39,054 nucleotides of DNA from Bradyrhizobium valentinum (GCF_001440405.1 NZ_LLXX01000172.1:1-39054); one strand, 5' to 3'; shown: positions 15,783 to 24,785, counted from the first letter of the stretch. Translations and numbers: made by a program. The notes: generated by a model not told the origin, from the letters alone.

Positions 15783-16421
15783 ATGCCGCCTCGACCCGCA
15801 CGCAAAGCACTCAACGCCTATCACCATGGGGATCTCCGCGATGCCCTGGTTCAGGCCGCGTTGCACGAGGTCGAGCTCAGCGGCCCCGAAGCGATCAGCA
15901 TCAGCGCGCTTGCCAAGAAACTCGGCGTCTCGCAGCCCGCGCCCTACAAGCACTTTGCCGATCGCGAGACGTTGCTGACGGCCGTCACGGCCGAAGCGTT
16001 TCGCCAGTTCAGCGCCATGATGCGAACGGCGATCGAAAAGCCGTCGAAGCAGTCGAAGCTGTCGCGCTTCGCGCAGCTCACGCTTGATTTCGGACTGCGC
16101 CGCAACGGCATCTATCGCCTGATGTTCGCGTCGCGAACCATGGCATGCGCACCGAAAGGCAGCGAGCTGCAGAGCGCGGCAATGGAAACCTTCGAACTCC
16201 TGGTGGAAGCGCTGGAAGCCCCCGCCGTGGGGCTGTTGCGCGAGCGTAGCGCCCTGAAGGTCTGGGCCTCGCTGCACGGCGTAGTGATGCTGGCCGAACA
16301 AGGATTGCTCACCGGTCAGGTTGCCCATGTCAGCCGGGAGGAATTGGTCGAGGACATCGTGCACGAGACCAAGCTCGCGTTGTCGGTCGCCATCGAAGCG
16401 GCCGGCAAGGCCGCCTCATAA
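15783..16421 (+). CDS. TetR/AcrR family transcriptional regulator with WHG-type C-terminal domain
   Basis: A 212-residue regulator. Residues about 14-60 form the TetR helix-turn-helix (HHGDLRDALVQAALHEVELS, then ISISALAKKLGVSQPAPYKH). The C-terminal ligand domain includes KVWASLHGVVMLAEQGLL, the W-x-x-x-HG motif of the TetR-WHG family. It diverges from the ferredoxin-P450 pair across 152 bp and its stop overlaps the nhaA start by one base. It probably represses itself, nhaA and perhaps the P450 unit. A direct repeat of AAGTTATA at 15714-15721 and 15761-15768 lies in the shared region, but I see no convincing palindrome. Confidence 0.9.
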   Translation: MPPRPARKALNAYHHGDLRDALVQAALHEVELSGPEAISISALAKKLGVSQPAPYKHFADRETLLTAVTAEAFRQFSAMMRTAIEKPSKQSKLSRFAQLTLDFGLRRNGIYRLMFASRTMACAPKGSELQSAAMETFELLVEALEAPAVGLLRERSALKVWASLHGVVMLAEQGLLTGQVAHVSREELVEDIVHETKLALSVAIEAAGKAAS

Positions 16422-17605
16422 TGGCCAAGTCTCCAGTAGACTCCCCTCACACCGCCGACAATACAGACCTCTACGGCGGTATCGCGCTCGGCGTCGCTGC
16501 GGCTGCAGCTCTCATCGTCGCAAACTCGCCGCTCGGGCCTCAATACCAAGCGTTGTTGCACACGAACGGAGAGGTGCGTATCGGATCGATCGGGCTGACC
16601 AAGACGCTCGAACACTGGATCAACGACGGCTTGATGGCGGTGTTCTTTCTGCTGGTCGGCCTTGAGATCAAGCGCGAGGCGATTGAGGGTGCACTGGCGA
16701 GCCCGAAGAAAGCGGCATTGCCCGTGATCGCCGCGTTCGGTGGCTTCGTCACACCGGCCGCGATCTTTGCTGCTGTGAATTGGGGCGACGCGCAGGCGTT
16801 GCGCGGCTGGGCCATACCGGCAGCCACCGACATCGCCTTTGCGCTCGGCGTCTGCGCGATGCTGGGACGCAAGGTGCCGGCTTCGCTGAAAACTTTTCTA
16901 TTGGCGCTCGCAATCATCGACGACCTGATGGCAATCATCGTCATCGCGATCTTCTATGCCGCCAACCTTTCGGTTCTGGCGCTGGCGCTCGGCGGGTTCG
17001 GCGTCGCCGCACTTGCGGTCCTCAACCTGCTCGATGTTCGCAGGCCGGCATTCTATCTGATCGCAGGCCTGTTCACCTGGGTCTGCGTACTCAAATCCGG
17101 GGTGCACGCGACGCTCGCCGGCGTCGCCGTCGGCTTCGCGATGCCGCTGACACGGCACGGCGGCCACAGCCTGCTCGAAGATACCGAACACGCACTCAAG
17201 CCGTGGGTCAATTTCGCCATCATTCCGATCTTTGCCTTCGCCAATGCCGGCGTATCGCTTCATGGCCTGACCTTTTCAAATCTGGTAGCGCCGATACCGC
17301 TTGGCATTATCGCGGGGCTTTTCATCGGCAAGCAGATCGGGGTGTTCGGCGCTTCGCTGCTTGCCATAAGGCTGGGCCTGGCTGCGGTGCCGGACGGGAC
17401 AACGATGGCAAAGCTCTATGCCATGGCCATCCTGACCGGCATCGGCTTCACCATGAGCCTCTTCATCGGAACGCTGGCCTTCGACGACGAGACAATCCTG
17501 AAGCAAGTCCGGCTCGGCGTTCTCATGGCGTCGCTGTTGTCCGGTATCGTCGCCGCGCTGATGTTCTCGGCGATCGAGCGATCAAGCCGGATTTCACATT
17601 CCTGA
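16421..17605 (+). CDS. nhaA: Na+/H+ antiporter NhaA
   Basis: A 394-residue inner-membrane protein with about twelve hydrophobic segments. NhaA landmarks are present: HWINDGLMAVFFLLVGLEIK in the second segment, AIPAATDIAFALGVCAMLG, and the paired aspartates of the ion site in ALAIIDDLMAI. The usual Gly after DDL is Met here. The conserved GVHATLAGVAVGFAMPL and the late ILTGIGFTMSLFIGTLAF also match. It exchanges sodium for protons for pH and salt balance. The ATG shares one base with the TetR stop (TAATG), so translation is coupled and the regulator likely controls its synthesis, an uncommon arrangement for nhaA. Confidence 0.96.
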   Translation: MAKSPVDSPHTADNTDLYGGIALGVAAAAALIVANSPLGPQYQALLHTNGEVRIGSIGLTKTLEHWINDGLMAVFFLLVGLEIKREAIEGALASPKKAALPVIAAFGGFVTPAAIFAAVNWGDAQALRGWAIPAATDIAFALGVCAMLGRKVPASLKTFLLALAIIDDLMAIIVIAIFYAANLSVLALALGGFGVAALAVLNLLDVRRPAFYLIAGLFTWVCVLKSGVHATLAGVAVGFAMPLTRHGGHSLLEDTEHALKPWVNFAIIPIFAFANAGVSLHGLTFSNLVAPIPLGIIAGLFIGKQIGVFGASLLAIRLGLAAVPDGTTMAKLYAMAILTGIGFTMSLFIGTLAFDDETILKQVRLGVLMASLLSGIVAALMFSAIERSSRISHS

Positions 17606-17716
17606 CAAGGAGGCAGCCGACGAAACGACCACGAATCCGCGGCGACGCAAACGCGCCACACCGGTCATGATATCGAAGCCCGCGCGGTAGCGGCTGCTTG
17701 TATTCGCCGCGGCCAA

Positions 17717-18688
17717 ATGGTCATGTTGGCCAGTCAAAGGCGGCGTCGATTGAGCACGAATTTTACCCGATCCACTGCACCGCGCGGTCTGCCATTCGCC
17801 CCAGCGCGATCCGCAAGAGCCGTGGCGCTAGCCGTGCTGGTGTCGTTATGTCTTTCCACCCTTGCTCTTGGAAAAGACAAAGACGACGATGAGGAGGATG
17901 CGGCCACGACCAAACCGGCCCTGCCGAACCTCTATCTCGATATAAGAACCATCTACTCGACGCTGCCCGCCGGCTCGCTTTCGATCGGGTTTAGCGCACC
18001 TCCGTTACTGTCGAGGCTGGCAAATCTTTCCTCGCTCCGAACCCTGACTTCGCCGTCCAGCCAAAGCCTCTCGATCGACCTGCCTCTGACCGTCGATGTC
18101 AACGATCGGCTCTCGGTCTATGGCGGCGTCAGCGGAGCCACGTCGCAGGCGGGTGCCGATCCCTGGACGGCGTTCTCGATCTACGCCTTCACCGTCGGAT
18201 TCCAGGCCGACATCTATCAGCAGAACGGCGGAACGTTTCCGACCATCACCGTTCAGTCCAACGCGACGCGATCGATTTCGGACGCCCCGCTGGCCACGAC
18301 CGCCTACAACACCATTCTCGAGGCGGACTACGCGCTGGACGCGGATGAAACGCGCGGGCTGCTCGCGGGGATGCAATACGCCAGGGTCTTCGTCGATACC
18401 CCGCTCGCCCGCGTCAACCCCGATATCATGGGCTACGTCGGCGGCTATTATCAGTGGGACAACAACTGGAAGCTCACCGGCCGTTTCGGCGTGCAATCCT
18501 TCGGCGGCGCGCAGCTTCTGAACCTGACGCCGTTCCCCGCATTCACGCAGCCGATCGTGCGGTTCGACCTCGATCGCATGGACAACGACGACAACCGCCT
18601 GTTTGGTATCACCGCGCAGATCGCATGGACGCCGAAGCCGTCCTACCAGCTCACGCTCCGAACCCCGCTTTACGCGATCAAGAACTAG
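17717..18688 (+). CDS. Exported protein of unknown function, possible outer-membrane beta-barrel
   Basis: Up to 323 residues. A basic N-terminal tail precedes a hydrophobic signal (ARAVALAVLVSLCLSTLALG), followed by a charged stretch (KDKDDDEEDAATT). The rest alternates polar and nonpolar residues in short strands (SLSIDLPLTVDVNDRLSVYG, YVGGYYQWDNNWKLTGRFGV) and ends in aromatic-rich, strand-like sequence (YQLTLRTPLYAIKN), as in outer-membrane barrels or secreted beta proteins. No catalytic motif is seen. The start is uncertain: ATG at 17717, ATG at 17723 or a later codon nearer the signal. It stands alone between nhaA and the convergent nasA. I do not recognise a family. Confidence 0.72.
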   Translation: MVMLASQRRRRLSTNFTRSTAPRGLPFAPARSARAVALAVLVSLCLSTLALGKDKDDDEEDAATTKPALPNLYLDIRTIYSTLPAGSLSIGFSAPPLLSRLANLSSLRTLTSPSSQSLSIDLPLTVDVNDRLSVYGGVSGATSQAGADPWTAFSIYAFTVGFQADIYQQNGGTFPTITVQSNATRSISDAPLATTAYNTILEADYALDADETRGLLAGMQYARVFVDTPLARVNPDIMGYVGGYYQWDNNWKLTGRFGVQSFGGAQLLNLTPFPAFTQPIVRFDLDRMDNDDNRLFGITAQIAWTPKPSYQLTLRTPLYAIKN

Positions 18689-18770
18689 CAACGAAGCTGG
18701 AAGAGCCCGGCCGATCGCTCAGGGACAGGTGCTGGACTGATCAGAGCCGGCCGCGCCGCTCCGGCCGCTC

Positions 18771-21431
18771 TCATGCCGCGTGCGGATCCCGCACGGCTGC
18801 GCCGCGCAACAGCTTGCCGATCTCCGGCTTGCAGGCACCGCAATTGGTACCGGCCTTCAAAAGTCGGCCGACGGCCTCGACGCTGGCTGCCCCTTTTCGG
18901 ATTTGGGCCGAGATCTGGTGCTGCCCGACGCCGAAGCACGAGCAGACGATTGGCCCGATATCCTCGCCGGTATCGAGCGGCTGCCCGGTCAGCAGCGACA
19001 TCCGCGCATTCATCGACAACGCGGGTTCTGCGAACAGGCCGGACAGCCACGACCGCGAGACCAGCTTGTGATCGGGTGCGATGAATACGCAACCTTCCAG
19101 CCGGCCGTCGCGAACGGCTGCGTAGCGGTAACGGCCGACCTTCGGATCGCGATAGGCGATCCACTCGATGTCGTCATATCCGACACGGAGCTGCGCCCGC
19201 GCCCAATCGCGCCAGCTCGGCGGCCGCTCGTCGCCGCCGAGCTCCATCCGCCAGCACGTCCCCGAAAGCCCGCCGACCCAGTAACCCGCGGCGGGACGTT
19301 CGATCTCCTGGCGACTGAGGATGAAGGCATGCCATTTCGGCAAGTAAGCTGCCGCCTTGACTGGCGTGTGCTTGGACTCAGGCTGCCCGGAGATCGGATC
19401 GGTCGCCGGATTGACCAGCGCGTTGACGCGGCCGTCGCCGGCATATTCGCCGTTCCAGTGCATCGGCACGAACACGCAGCCGCGCCGCTGCTCGGCGGTG
19501 ATGACCACGCGCGCCACCATCTCGCCCCAGGGGCTCGTCAGTCGCGCGAGTCCGCCATTCTCGACGCCGGTCATGCGCGCATCGTCGGGATGGAATTCAG
19601 CATAAGGCTCGAACACGTGTGCCAGCAGCCGCGGCGATTTTCCGGTCCGCGTCATGGTGTGCCATTGATCGCGGACCCGCCCGGTATTGAGCACCAGCGG
19701 ATAGTCGCGGCTGGTCGCGTTCACGGCAGCACGCGGCGTTACCGGCACGAAGCGGGCCTTGCGGTCGGCGGTGAAGAATTCGCCTGTCTCGAACATCCGC
19801 GGCGTGCCGGTCGGATATTCGCGCGTCACCGGCCACTGAATCGGGGTAAGCGCATCGTAGGCGCGATCATCGAGCGTATTCAGGGCAGACAGATCAAAAT
19901 CGCGTGTCCCCTCGTTCTCGAAACTGGAGAGTCTCGCGTGCTCGCGGAAGATCGCGGCAGCGTTCGGGTAATCGAATCCCGAAAAACCCATGCGCCGGGC
20001 GACGTCGCAGACGGCCTGCCAATCGGCCCTTGCAGCGCCGGGCGCCGGCAGAAACCGCCGTTGTCGGGAGATGCGGCGTTCGGAGTTGGTGACGGTGCCG
20101 TCCTTTTCGCCCCAGGTAAGCGCAGGCAGCAATACATGGGCATGACGCGTGGTGTCGGTATGCCGCATGCAATCGGAGACGACGACAAGGTCGCACGCAT
20201 CGAGCGCGGCGCGAACGCGATCGGCGTCCGGCAGGCTGACCAGCGGATTGGTGGACATGATCCAGACCGCTTTGATACGCCGGTCTGCGATCGCGTCGAA
20301 CATGTCGACGGCCTTCAGGCCCTGCTTGTCCGCGATAACCGGTGAACGCCAGAAGCGTTGCACGATATCGCGGTGTTGCGGGTTCTCGATCTCCATATGG
20401 GCGGCAAGTTGATTGGCCAGCCCGCCGACTTCCCGGCCGCCCATGGCGTTGGGTTGTCCGGTCAGCGAGAACGGGCCCATGCCGGGCCGCCCGATACGGC
20501 CGGTCAACAAATGACAGTTGATGATCGAATTGACCTTGTCGACGCCGCTGCTCGACTGGTTGACGCCCTGCGAATAAAGGGTGACGACCCGTTCGGTTTT
20601 CGCAAACCAGTCGAAGAACAACGCCACTGCGCCCTCGGCCAGGCCGCAGATGGCGGCGGTCTGTGCGACCGTCTGGCCGGCAACCTGCCGCAGCGCGGCT
20701 TCGGCGCCCGTGGTGAATTCATCCACGAACGCGCCGTCGACGGCATTGCGCGATGCAAGATGCGCGAGCAAGCCATTGAATAGCACCGAATCGCTGCCCG
20801 ATCGAAGCGGCAAATGCAGATCGGCGCCATCGCACGTCGCGGTCCGCCGCGGATCGATGACGACAATGCGGCATGCGGGATTGTTGGCCTTGGCGGCCGT
20901 CATGCGCTGGTAAAGGATCGGATGGCACCAGGCCGCGTTGGAGCCGACCAGGACCAGAAGATCGGCGGTTTCGAGATCCTCATAACAGCCCGGAACGGTG
21001 TCGCTGCCGAACGCACGCTTGTGGCCCGCCACGCTCGACGCCATGCACAGCCGGGAATTGGTGTCGATGTTGGCGGTGCCGATGAAGCCCTTGGCGAGCT
21101 TGTTGATGACGTAATAGTCCTCGGTGAGAATCTGGCCGGACACGTAGAAGGCGATCGAATCCGGTCCATGCTCGCGGACGGTTCTGCTGAATCTGTCCGC
21201 GATATGGTCGAGCGCCGTATCCCAGCTCGTTTCCTGCCCGTTGATCACAGGCGCGAGCAAACGCCCCTCGAGGCCGATGGTCTCGGCGAGCGCCGAGCCT
21301 TTCCCACATAGCCGTCCAAAATTGGCGGGATGAAGCGGATCGCCCCGGACGGTCACTGTGTCAGCGGCATCCCTGTCAGCGATGACGCCGCAGCCGACGC
21401 CGCAATACGGACAGGTTGTCTTCACTGGCAC
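18771..21431 (-). CDS. nasA: Assimilatory nitrate reductase, large catalytic subunit
   Basis: An 886-residue molybdoenzyme that reduces nitrate to nitrite in the cytoplasm. The N-terminal [4Fe-4S] cysteines are C7, C10, C14 and C42 (CPYCGVGC and RLCGKG). The molybdenum ligand is Cys129 in NSRLCMASS. Bis-MGD binding regions follow (NAMGGREVGGLANQLAAH, then VVVSDCMRHTDTTRHAHVLL), and the C-terminal BFD-type [2Fe-2S] extension reads IVCSCFGVG and GTNCGACKPEIGKLLRG, the layout of Klebsiella-type NasA. GTG at 21431 is the start, with AGGGTGA upstream. It is the last gene of nirB-nirD-nasA, 12 bp after nirD. No electron-transfer partner (NasB) is encoded here, so another reductase must feed it. Confidence 0.95.
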   Translation of the reverse strand: MPVKTTCPYCGVGCGVIADRDAADTVTVRGDPLHPANFGRLCGKGSALAETIGLEGRLLAPVINGQETSWDTALDHIADRFSRTVREHGPDSIAFYVSGQILTEDYYVINKLAKGFIGTANIDTNSRLCMASSVAGHKRAFGSDTVPGCYEDLETADLLVLVGSNAAWCHPILYQRMTAAKANNPACRIVVIDPRRTATCDGADLHLPLRSGSDSVLFNGLLAHLASRNAVDGAFVDEFTTGAEAALRQVAGQTVAQTAAICGLAEGAVALFFDWFAKTERVVTLYSQGVNQSSSGVDKVNSIINCHLLTGRIGRPGMGPFSLTGQPNAMGGREVGGLANQLAAHMEIENPQHRDIVQRFWRSPVIADKQGLKAVDMFDAIADRRIKAVWIMSTNPLVSLPDADRVRAALDACDLVVVSDCMRHTDTTRHAHVLLPALTWGEKDGTVTNSERRISRQRRFLPAPGAARADWQAVCDVARRMGFSGFDYPNAAAIFREHARLSSFENEGTRDFDLSALNTLDDRAYDALTPIQWPVTREYPTGTPRMFETGEFFTADRKARFVPVTPRAAVNATSRDYPLVLNTGRVRDQWHTMTRTGKSPRLLAHVFEPYAEFHPDDARMTGVENGGLARLTSPWGEMVARVVITAEQRRGCVFVPMHWNGEYAGDGRVNALVNPATDPISGQPESKHTPVKAAAYLPKWHAFILSRQEIERPAAGYWVGGLSGTCWRMELGGDERPPSWRDWARAQLRVGYDDIEWIAYRDPKVGRYRYAAVRDGRLEGCVFIAPDHKLVSRSWLSGLFAEPALSMNARMSLLTGQPLDTGEDIGPIVCSCFGVGQHQISAQIRKGAASVEAVGRLLKAGTNCGACKPEIGKLLRGAAVRDPHAA

Positions 21432-21443
21432 GGGCGATCACCC

Positions 21444-21779
21444 TCACTCGGCGGGAACGGCCGCCGCCGTCTGGATACAAAGCCAGACGGTGTTGTTCTC
21501 CACCTTGGTCGGATGCGCGCGGGTACATCCCTCATCGGGCGCGACCGCCGTTCCGCTCTTGAGCTCAATGACGAAATTGTGCAGCGGACAGGTGACGCGC
21601 TTGTTGTGGACGATGCCTTGCGACAGCGGTCCGCCCTTGTGCGGACAGCGATCATCGAGCGCGAACACCTCGTCGTCGGCAGTTCGAAATACCGCAATGT
21701 CTCCGGACGCCGTCCGCACGACGCGCGAGCCGAGAACGGGAATATCGTTCAGCGCCCCGATTTCGATCCATTTCGTCAT
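21444..21779 (-). CDS. nirD: Nitrite reductase small subunit (Rieske-type)
   Basis: A 111-residue partner of NirB in NAD(P)H-dependent reduction of nitrite to ammonium. It starts at an ATG overlapping the nirB stop (ATGA at 21776-21779). The Rieske motifs are complete: Cys45-x-His47 (CPHKGG) and Cys64-x2-His67 (CPLHNF), so it could hold a real [2Fe-2S] cluster. Many NirD proteins, such as that of E. coli, have lost these ligands. The rest (TKWIEIGALNDIPVLGSRVV) follows the family, and length is normal. Confidence 0.94.
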   Translation of the reverse strand: MTKWIEIGALNDIPVLGSRVVRTASGDIAVFRTADDEVFALDDRCPHKGGPLSQGIVHNKRVTCPLHNFVIELKSGTAVAPDEGCTRAHPTKVENNTVWLCIQTAAAVPAE

Positions 21780-24235
21780 GCGAGTTCCAGCTCCGCCAGC
21801 GGGGTGAATTCGTTGCGGTCGACGCCGCGTTGGGCGCGCGCCGCCCACGGATCGCTCTGCGAGAATTGCTGCGAATAGGCGAAGCGGCCGAACAGCGCCT
21901 TGCGATTGGCGACGTCGTCGACCACCTGCTTGCGGATGGCATCGAGACCGATCCGATCGCACCACTTGTACATGCGCTCGAGATACCAGCCCTGCTCACG
22001 ATAGAGCTGGGTCAGCGCGGCGATGATTTCGAGCGTCTCCTCCTCGGTCGAAACCTTGGTCAGGAATTCGGTCCCCTTGATATGAAGACCGGCGGCGCCG
22101 GCGAAATGGATCTCGAAACCGGAATCGACGCAGACGACGCCGACGTCCTTGCAGGTCGCCTCCGCGCAGTTGCGCGGACAACCTGATACCGCAAGCTTCA
22201 CCTTGGCCGGCGTCCATGAGCCCCACATGAATTTTTCGATCTTGATGCCGAGACCGGTCGAATCCTGCGTGCCGAAACGGCACCATTCCGAACCGACGCA
22301 GGTCTTCACCGTGCGCAAACCCTTGGCATAGGCGTGGCCCGATACCATGCCCGCATCATTGAGGTCGGCCCAGACCGCGGGCAGATCCTCCTTCTTCACG
22401 CCGAGGAGATCGATGCGCTGTCCGCCGGTTACCTTGACAGTCGGAATCTTGAATTTATCCGCAACGTCGGCGATGGCGCGCAATTCATCCGGCGTCGTGA
22501 CGCCGCCCCACATCCGCGGCACGACCGAATACGTGCCGTCCTTCTGGATGTTGGCGTGAACGCGTTCGTTGATGTAGCGCGACTGCTGATCGTCGCGATA
22601 CTCACCGGGCCAGGTGGCGAGCAGATAGTAGTTCAAGGCAGGCCGGCAGGAGTGGCATCCGTTCGGCGTCTTCCAGTCCATAAACTTCATGACATCGGGG
22701 ATGGTCTTCAACCCGTTCTCGATGATGACGCGACGCGCGTCATCATGGCTGTGATCGGTGCACGCACACATCGGCTTGACCTTCGGCGCTGCCGAATAGT
22801 CGCCGCCGAGCGTGAAAGCGAGAACCTGCTCGACCAGGCCGGTGCATGAGCCGCACGACGACGATGCCTTGGTATGGGCGCGCACGTCGTCGATCGTGAA
22901 GAGTTTCTTTTCGCTGATCGCCTTGACGATCGTACCCTTGCAGACGCCGTTGCATCCGCAGATTTCCGCTTCGTCGCTCATGGCGGCGACCGAGTTCTTG
23001 CCGCTATGGCCACCATCGCCGAGATTGGCGGCGCCGAACACCAGCCGCTCGCGCATTTGCGAAACGTCGGTGCCGTCCCGCAGATGCTGGAAGTACCACG
23101 GGCCGTCAATGGTATCGCCATAGAGCACGGCGCCGATGATCTTCTTGTCGCGCAGAATAATCCGCTTGTAGACGCCGCGGGAGGCGTCCTGCATGACGAT
23201 CTCTTCCTTGTCCGCACCCGGCGCGAAATCACCGGCGGAGAACAGGTCGATCCCGGTCACCTTCAATTTGGTCGAAACCACCGAACCGTCATAGGTGGCG
23301 AAGCCCTTCATGGCGAGATGGTTGGCGCAAACCTTGGCCTGATCGAACAAGGGAGCCACGAGGCCGTAGGTCTGCCGGCGGTGCTGCACGCATTCACCGA
23401 CGGCATAGATCCGCCCGTCGTAGGTCTGCATGGTGTCGGAGACGACGATGCCGCGCTCACAATAGAGGCCTGCCTTGCGCGCCAGTTCGACATTCGGGCG
23501 GATGCCGACCGCCATCACGACCAGATCAGCCGGGATCTCCTCGCCGTCGGCAAAGCGCACGCCGGTCACGCGATCCTCACCAAGGATCGCCTGCGTCTGC
23601 GCGGGCATCTTGAACACCATGCCGCGCTCTTCCAGCGACTTGCGCAGCAATCCACCCGCGACCTGATCGAGCTGACGCTCCATCAGCGTGTCGAGCAGAT
23701 GCACGACGGTGACGTTCATGCCGCGCTTCATCAAGCCGTTGGCGGCTTCGAGGCCGAGCAGGCCGCCGCCGATCACGACGGCATTCTTGTAGCTCGTCGA
23801 GGCCTGAACCATGTGCTCGACGTCCTGAATGTCGCGAAAGCCGATGACGCCCGGGAGGTCCTTGCCCGGGAGGGGCAACATGATCGGGTTCGAGCCGGTG
23901 GCGATCAGCAGGCGATCGTAGGGTACCCGCGCGCCTTCCACGGTGACGACTTCGCAGGTTCGGCGATCGATCATCTCGATCATTTCGCCCTTGCGCAGCG
24001 TGATCCCGTTATCCTCGTACCATTGCTCGGTGTTGAGCATGATGTCGTCGACGGTCTTCTCGCCGGCGAGCACAGGCGACAACAAGATTCGGTTGTAGTT
24101 GCCGTACGGCTCGGAGCCGAAGACGGTGATGTCGTAGAGATCGGGCGCACGGTCCAGCAACACTTCGACCGTGCGGATGCCGGCCATACCGTTGCCGATC
24201 ACCACCAACTTTTGCTTGTTTATTTTCTCGAGCAT
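21776..24235 (-). CDS. nirB: Assimilatory nitrite reductase large subunit, NAD(P)H-dependent
   Basis: An 819-residue siroheme enzyme reducing nitrite to ammonium in the cytoplasm. In order: FAD/NAD-binding domain from LVVIGNGMAGIRTVEVLL; BFD-like [2Fe-2S] region with ICGCNGVCKG and SSSCGSCTGLVEQ; ferredoxin-like half domain; and the siroheme/[4Fe-4S] site with TCVGSEWCRFG and SGCPRNCAEATC. Length is typical. The ATG at 24235 fits the family N-terminus (MLEKINKQKLVVIGNG) and follows AGAAGG; in-frame upstream codons are not used. It heads the nirB-nirD-nasA operon and diverges from narK. A partial sigma-54 promoter match lies at 24377-24393. Confidence 0.96.
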   Translation of the reverse strand: MLEKINKQKLVVIGNGMAGIRTVEVLLDRAPDLYDITVFGSEPYGNYNRILLSPVLAGEKTVDDIMLNTEQWYEDNGITLRKGEMIEMIDRRTCEVVTVEGARVPYDRLLIATGSNPIMLPLPGKDLPGVIGFRDIQDVEHMVQASTSYKNAVVIGGGLLGLEAANGLMKRGMNVTVVHLLDTLMERQLDQVAGGLLRKSLEERGMVFKMPAQTQAILGEDRVTGVRFADGEEIPADLVVMAVGIRPNVELARKAGLYCERGIVVSDTMQTYDGRIYAVGECVQHRRQTYGLVAPLFDQAKVCANHLAMKGFATYDGSVVSTKLKVTGIDLFSAGDFAPGADKEEIVMQDASRGVYKRIILRDKKIIGAVLYGDTIDGPWYFQHLRDGTDVSQMRERLVFGAANLGDGGHSGKNSVAAMSDEAEICGCNGVCKGTIVKAISEKKLFTIDDVRAHTKASSSCGSCTGLVEQVLAFTLGGDYSAAPKVKPMCACTDHSHDDARRVIIENGLKTIPDVMKFMDWKTPNGCHSCRPALNYYLLATWPGEYRDDQQSRYINERVHANIQKDGTYSVVPRMWGGVTTPDELRAIADVADKFKIPTVKVTGGQRIDLLGVKKEDLPAVWADLNDAGMVSGHAYAKGLRTVKTCVGSEWCRFGTQDSTGLGIKIEKFMWGSWTPAKVKLAVSGCPRNCAEATCKDVGVVCVDSGFEIHFAGAAGLHIKGTEFLTKVSTEEETLEIIAALTQLYREQGWYLERMYKWCDRIGLDAIRKQVVDDVANRKALFGRFAYSQQFSQSDPWAARAQRGVDRNEFTPLAELELA

Positions 24236-24376
24236 GCTCTGCCTTCTAATCCAGGTTCCGATGGTCCCTCTCAGCGACGCAGCCCTGCATCGTCGATCGG
24301 CAAAAAGTATTGATTGATTGGGAACGCCCATCGGCGGGCAGCGGACCGTCGACTATGACGATCGATATTTTACGTA

Positions 24377-24393
24377 TTCAAGAGGCGTGCCAA
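24377..24393 (-). promoter_or_regulatory. Partial sigma-54 promoter match for nirB-nirD-nasA
   Basis: On the minus strand the sequence reads TTGGCACG-CCTC-TTGA. The -24 box is perfect, but the -12 box has TTGA instead of TTGC. Transcription would start near 24366, about 130 bases before the nirB ATG. Confidence 0.4.
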
Positions 24394-24502
24394 CGCCGGA
24401 CCCGTGGTTTTTCGGGCGCAGCGCGCAGCTTCAGCCGGTGAATCGTTAATTGGCGGCCCTTTCGCGTGCACGAATGCCCAAAAAATCACCCATGCGGGTT
24501 AT

Positions 24503-24518
24503 GCATTGTGCACAATGC
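24503..24518. promoter_or_regulatory. Perfect 16-bp palindrome between nirB and narK
   Basis: GCATTGTGCACAATGC is fully self-complementary. It lies about 250 bp upstream of the narK sigma-54 site and about 125 bp upstream of the candidate nirB promoter, positions suitable for an activator of both. It does not match the classic NtrC consensus (TGCAC-N5-6-GTGCA spacing), so the protein that binds is unknown. Confidence 0.5.
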
Positions 24519-24750
24519 GAATATTCGCCAATAATCCGGCGTCAGCTCGCCCCCGCAAATGGCATCCGCGGAACAGCGGCTTTTCAGCCTCGCCTTTCCG
24601 TTAATATTTGGCTCAGCATAATAAAACACCACACTGCACGTTCGAGCGGCTGTTCTTGCCGACAAACAGAGCAGCGGCCGGATTCGCGGCAGTTTCTCGG
24701 CGCCTGGCAAGGCACTGCAAATAAACGCAAAGTGGCGTGCTCGATGTTTC

Positions 24751-24766
24751 TGGCACACGAATTGCT
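24751..24766 (+). promoter_or_regulatory. Sigma-54 (RpoN) promoter for narK
   Basis: TGGCACACGAATTGCT matches the -24/-12 consensus (TGGCACG-N4-TTGCT), with GG at 24752 and GC at 24764 separated by exactly ten bases. The start point would be near 24777, giving a leader of about 110 bases before the narK ATG. This fits nitrogen control through an NtrC-type activator. Confidence 0.72.
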
Positions 24767-24785
24767 GACGTTGAGACCAGTAGTG

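Noticed and set aside
18689..18770. GC-rich imperfect hairpin between the exported protein and nasA
   Set aside because: The stem needs a bulge and lacks a T-run on either strand, so it was not called a terminator.
18780..20345. Long open frame antisense to nasA (also 22874-24313 opposite nirB and 29959-31257 opposite the aldehyde dehydrogenase)
   Set aside because: All show shadow-frame composition and no motif; the opposite strand encodes clear enzymes.
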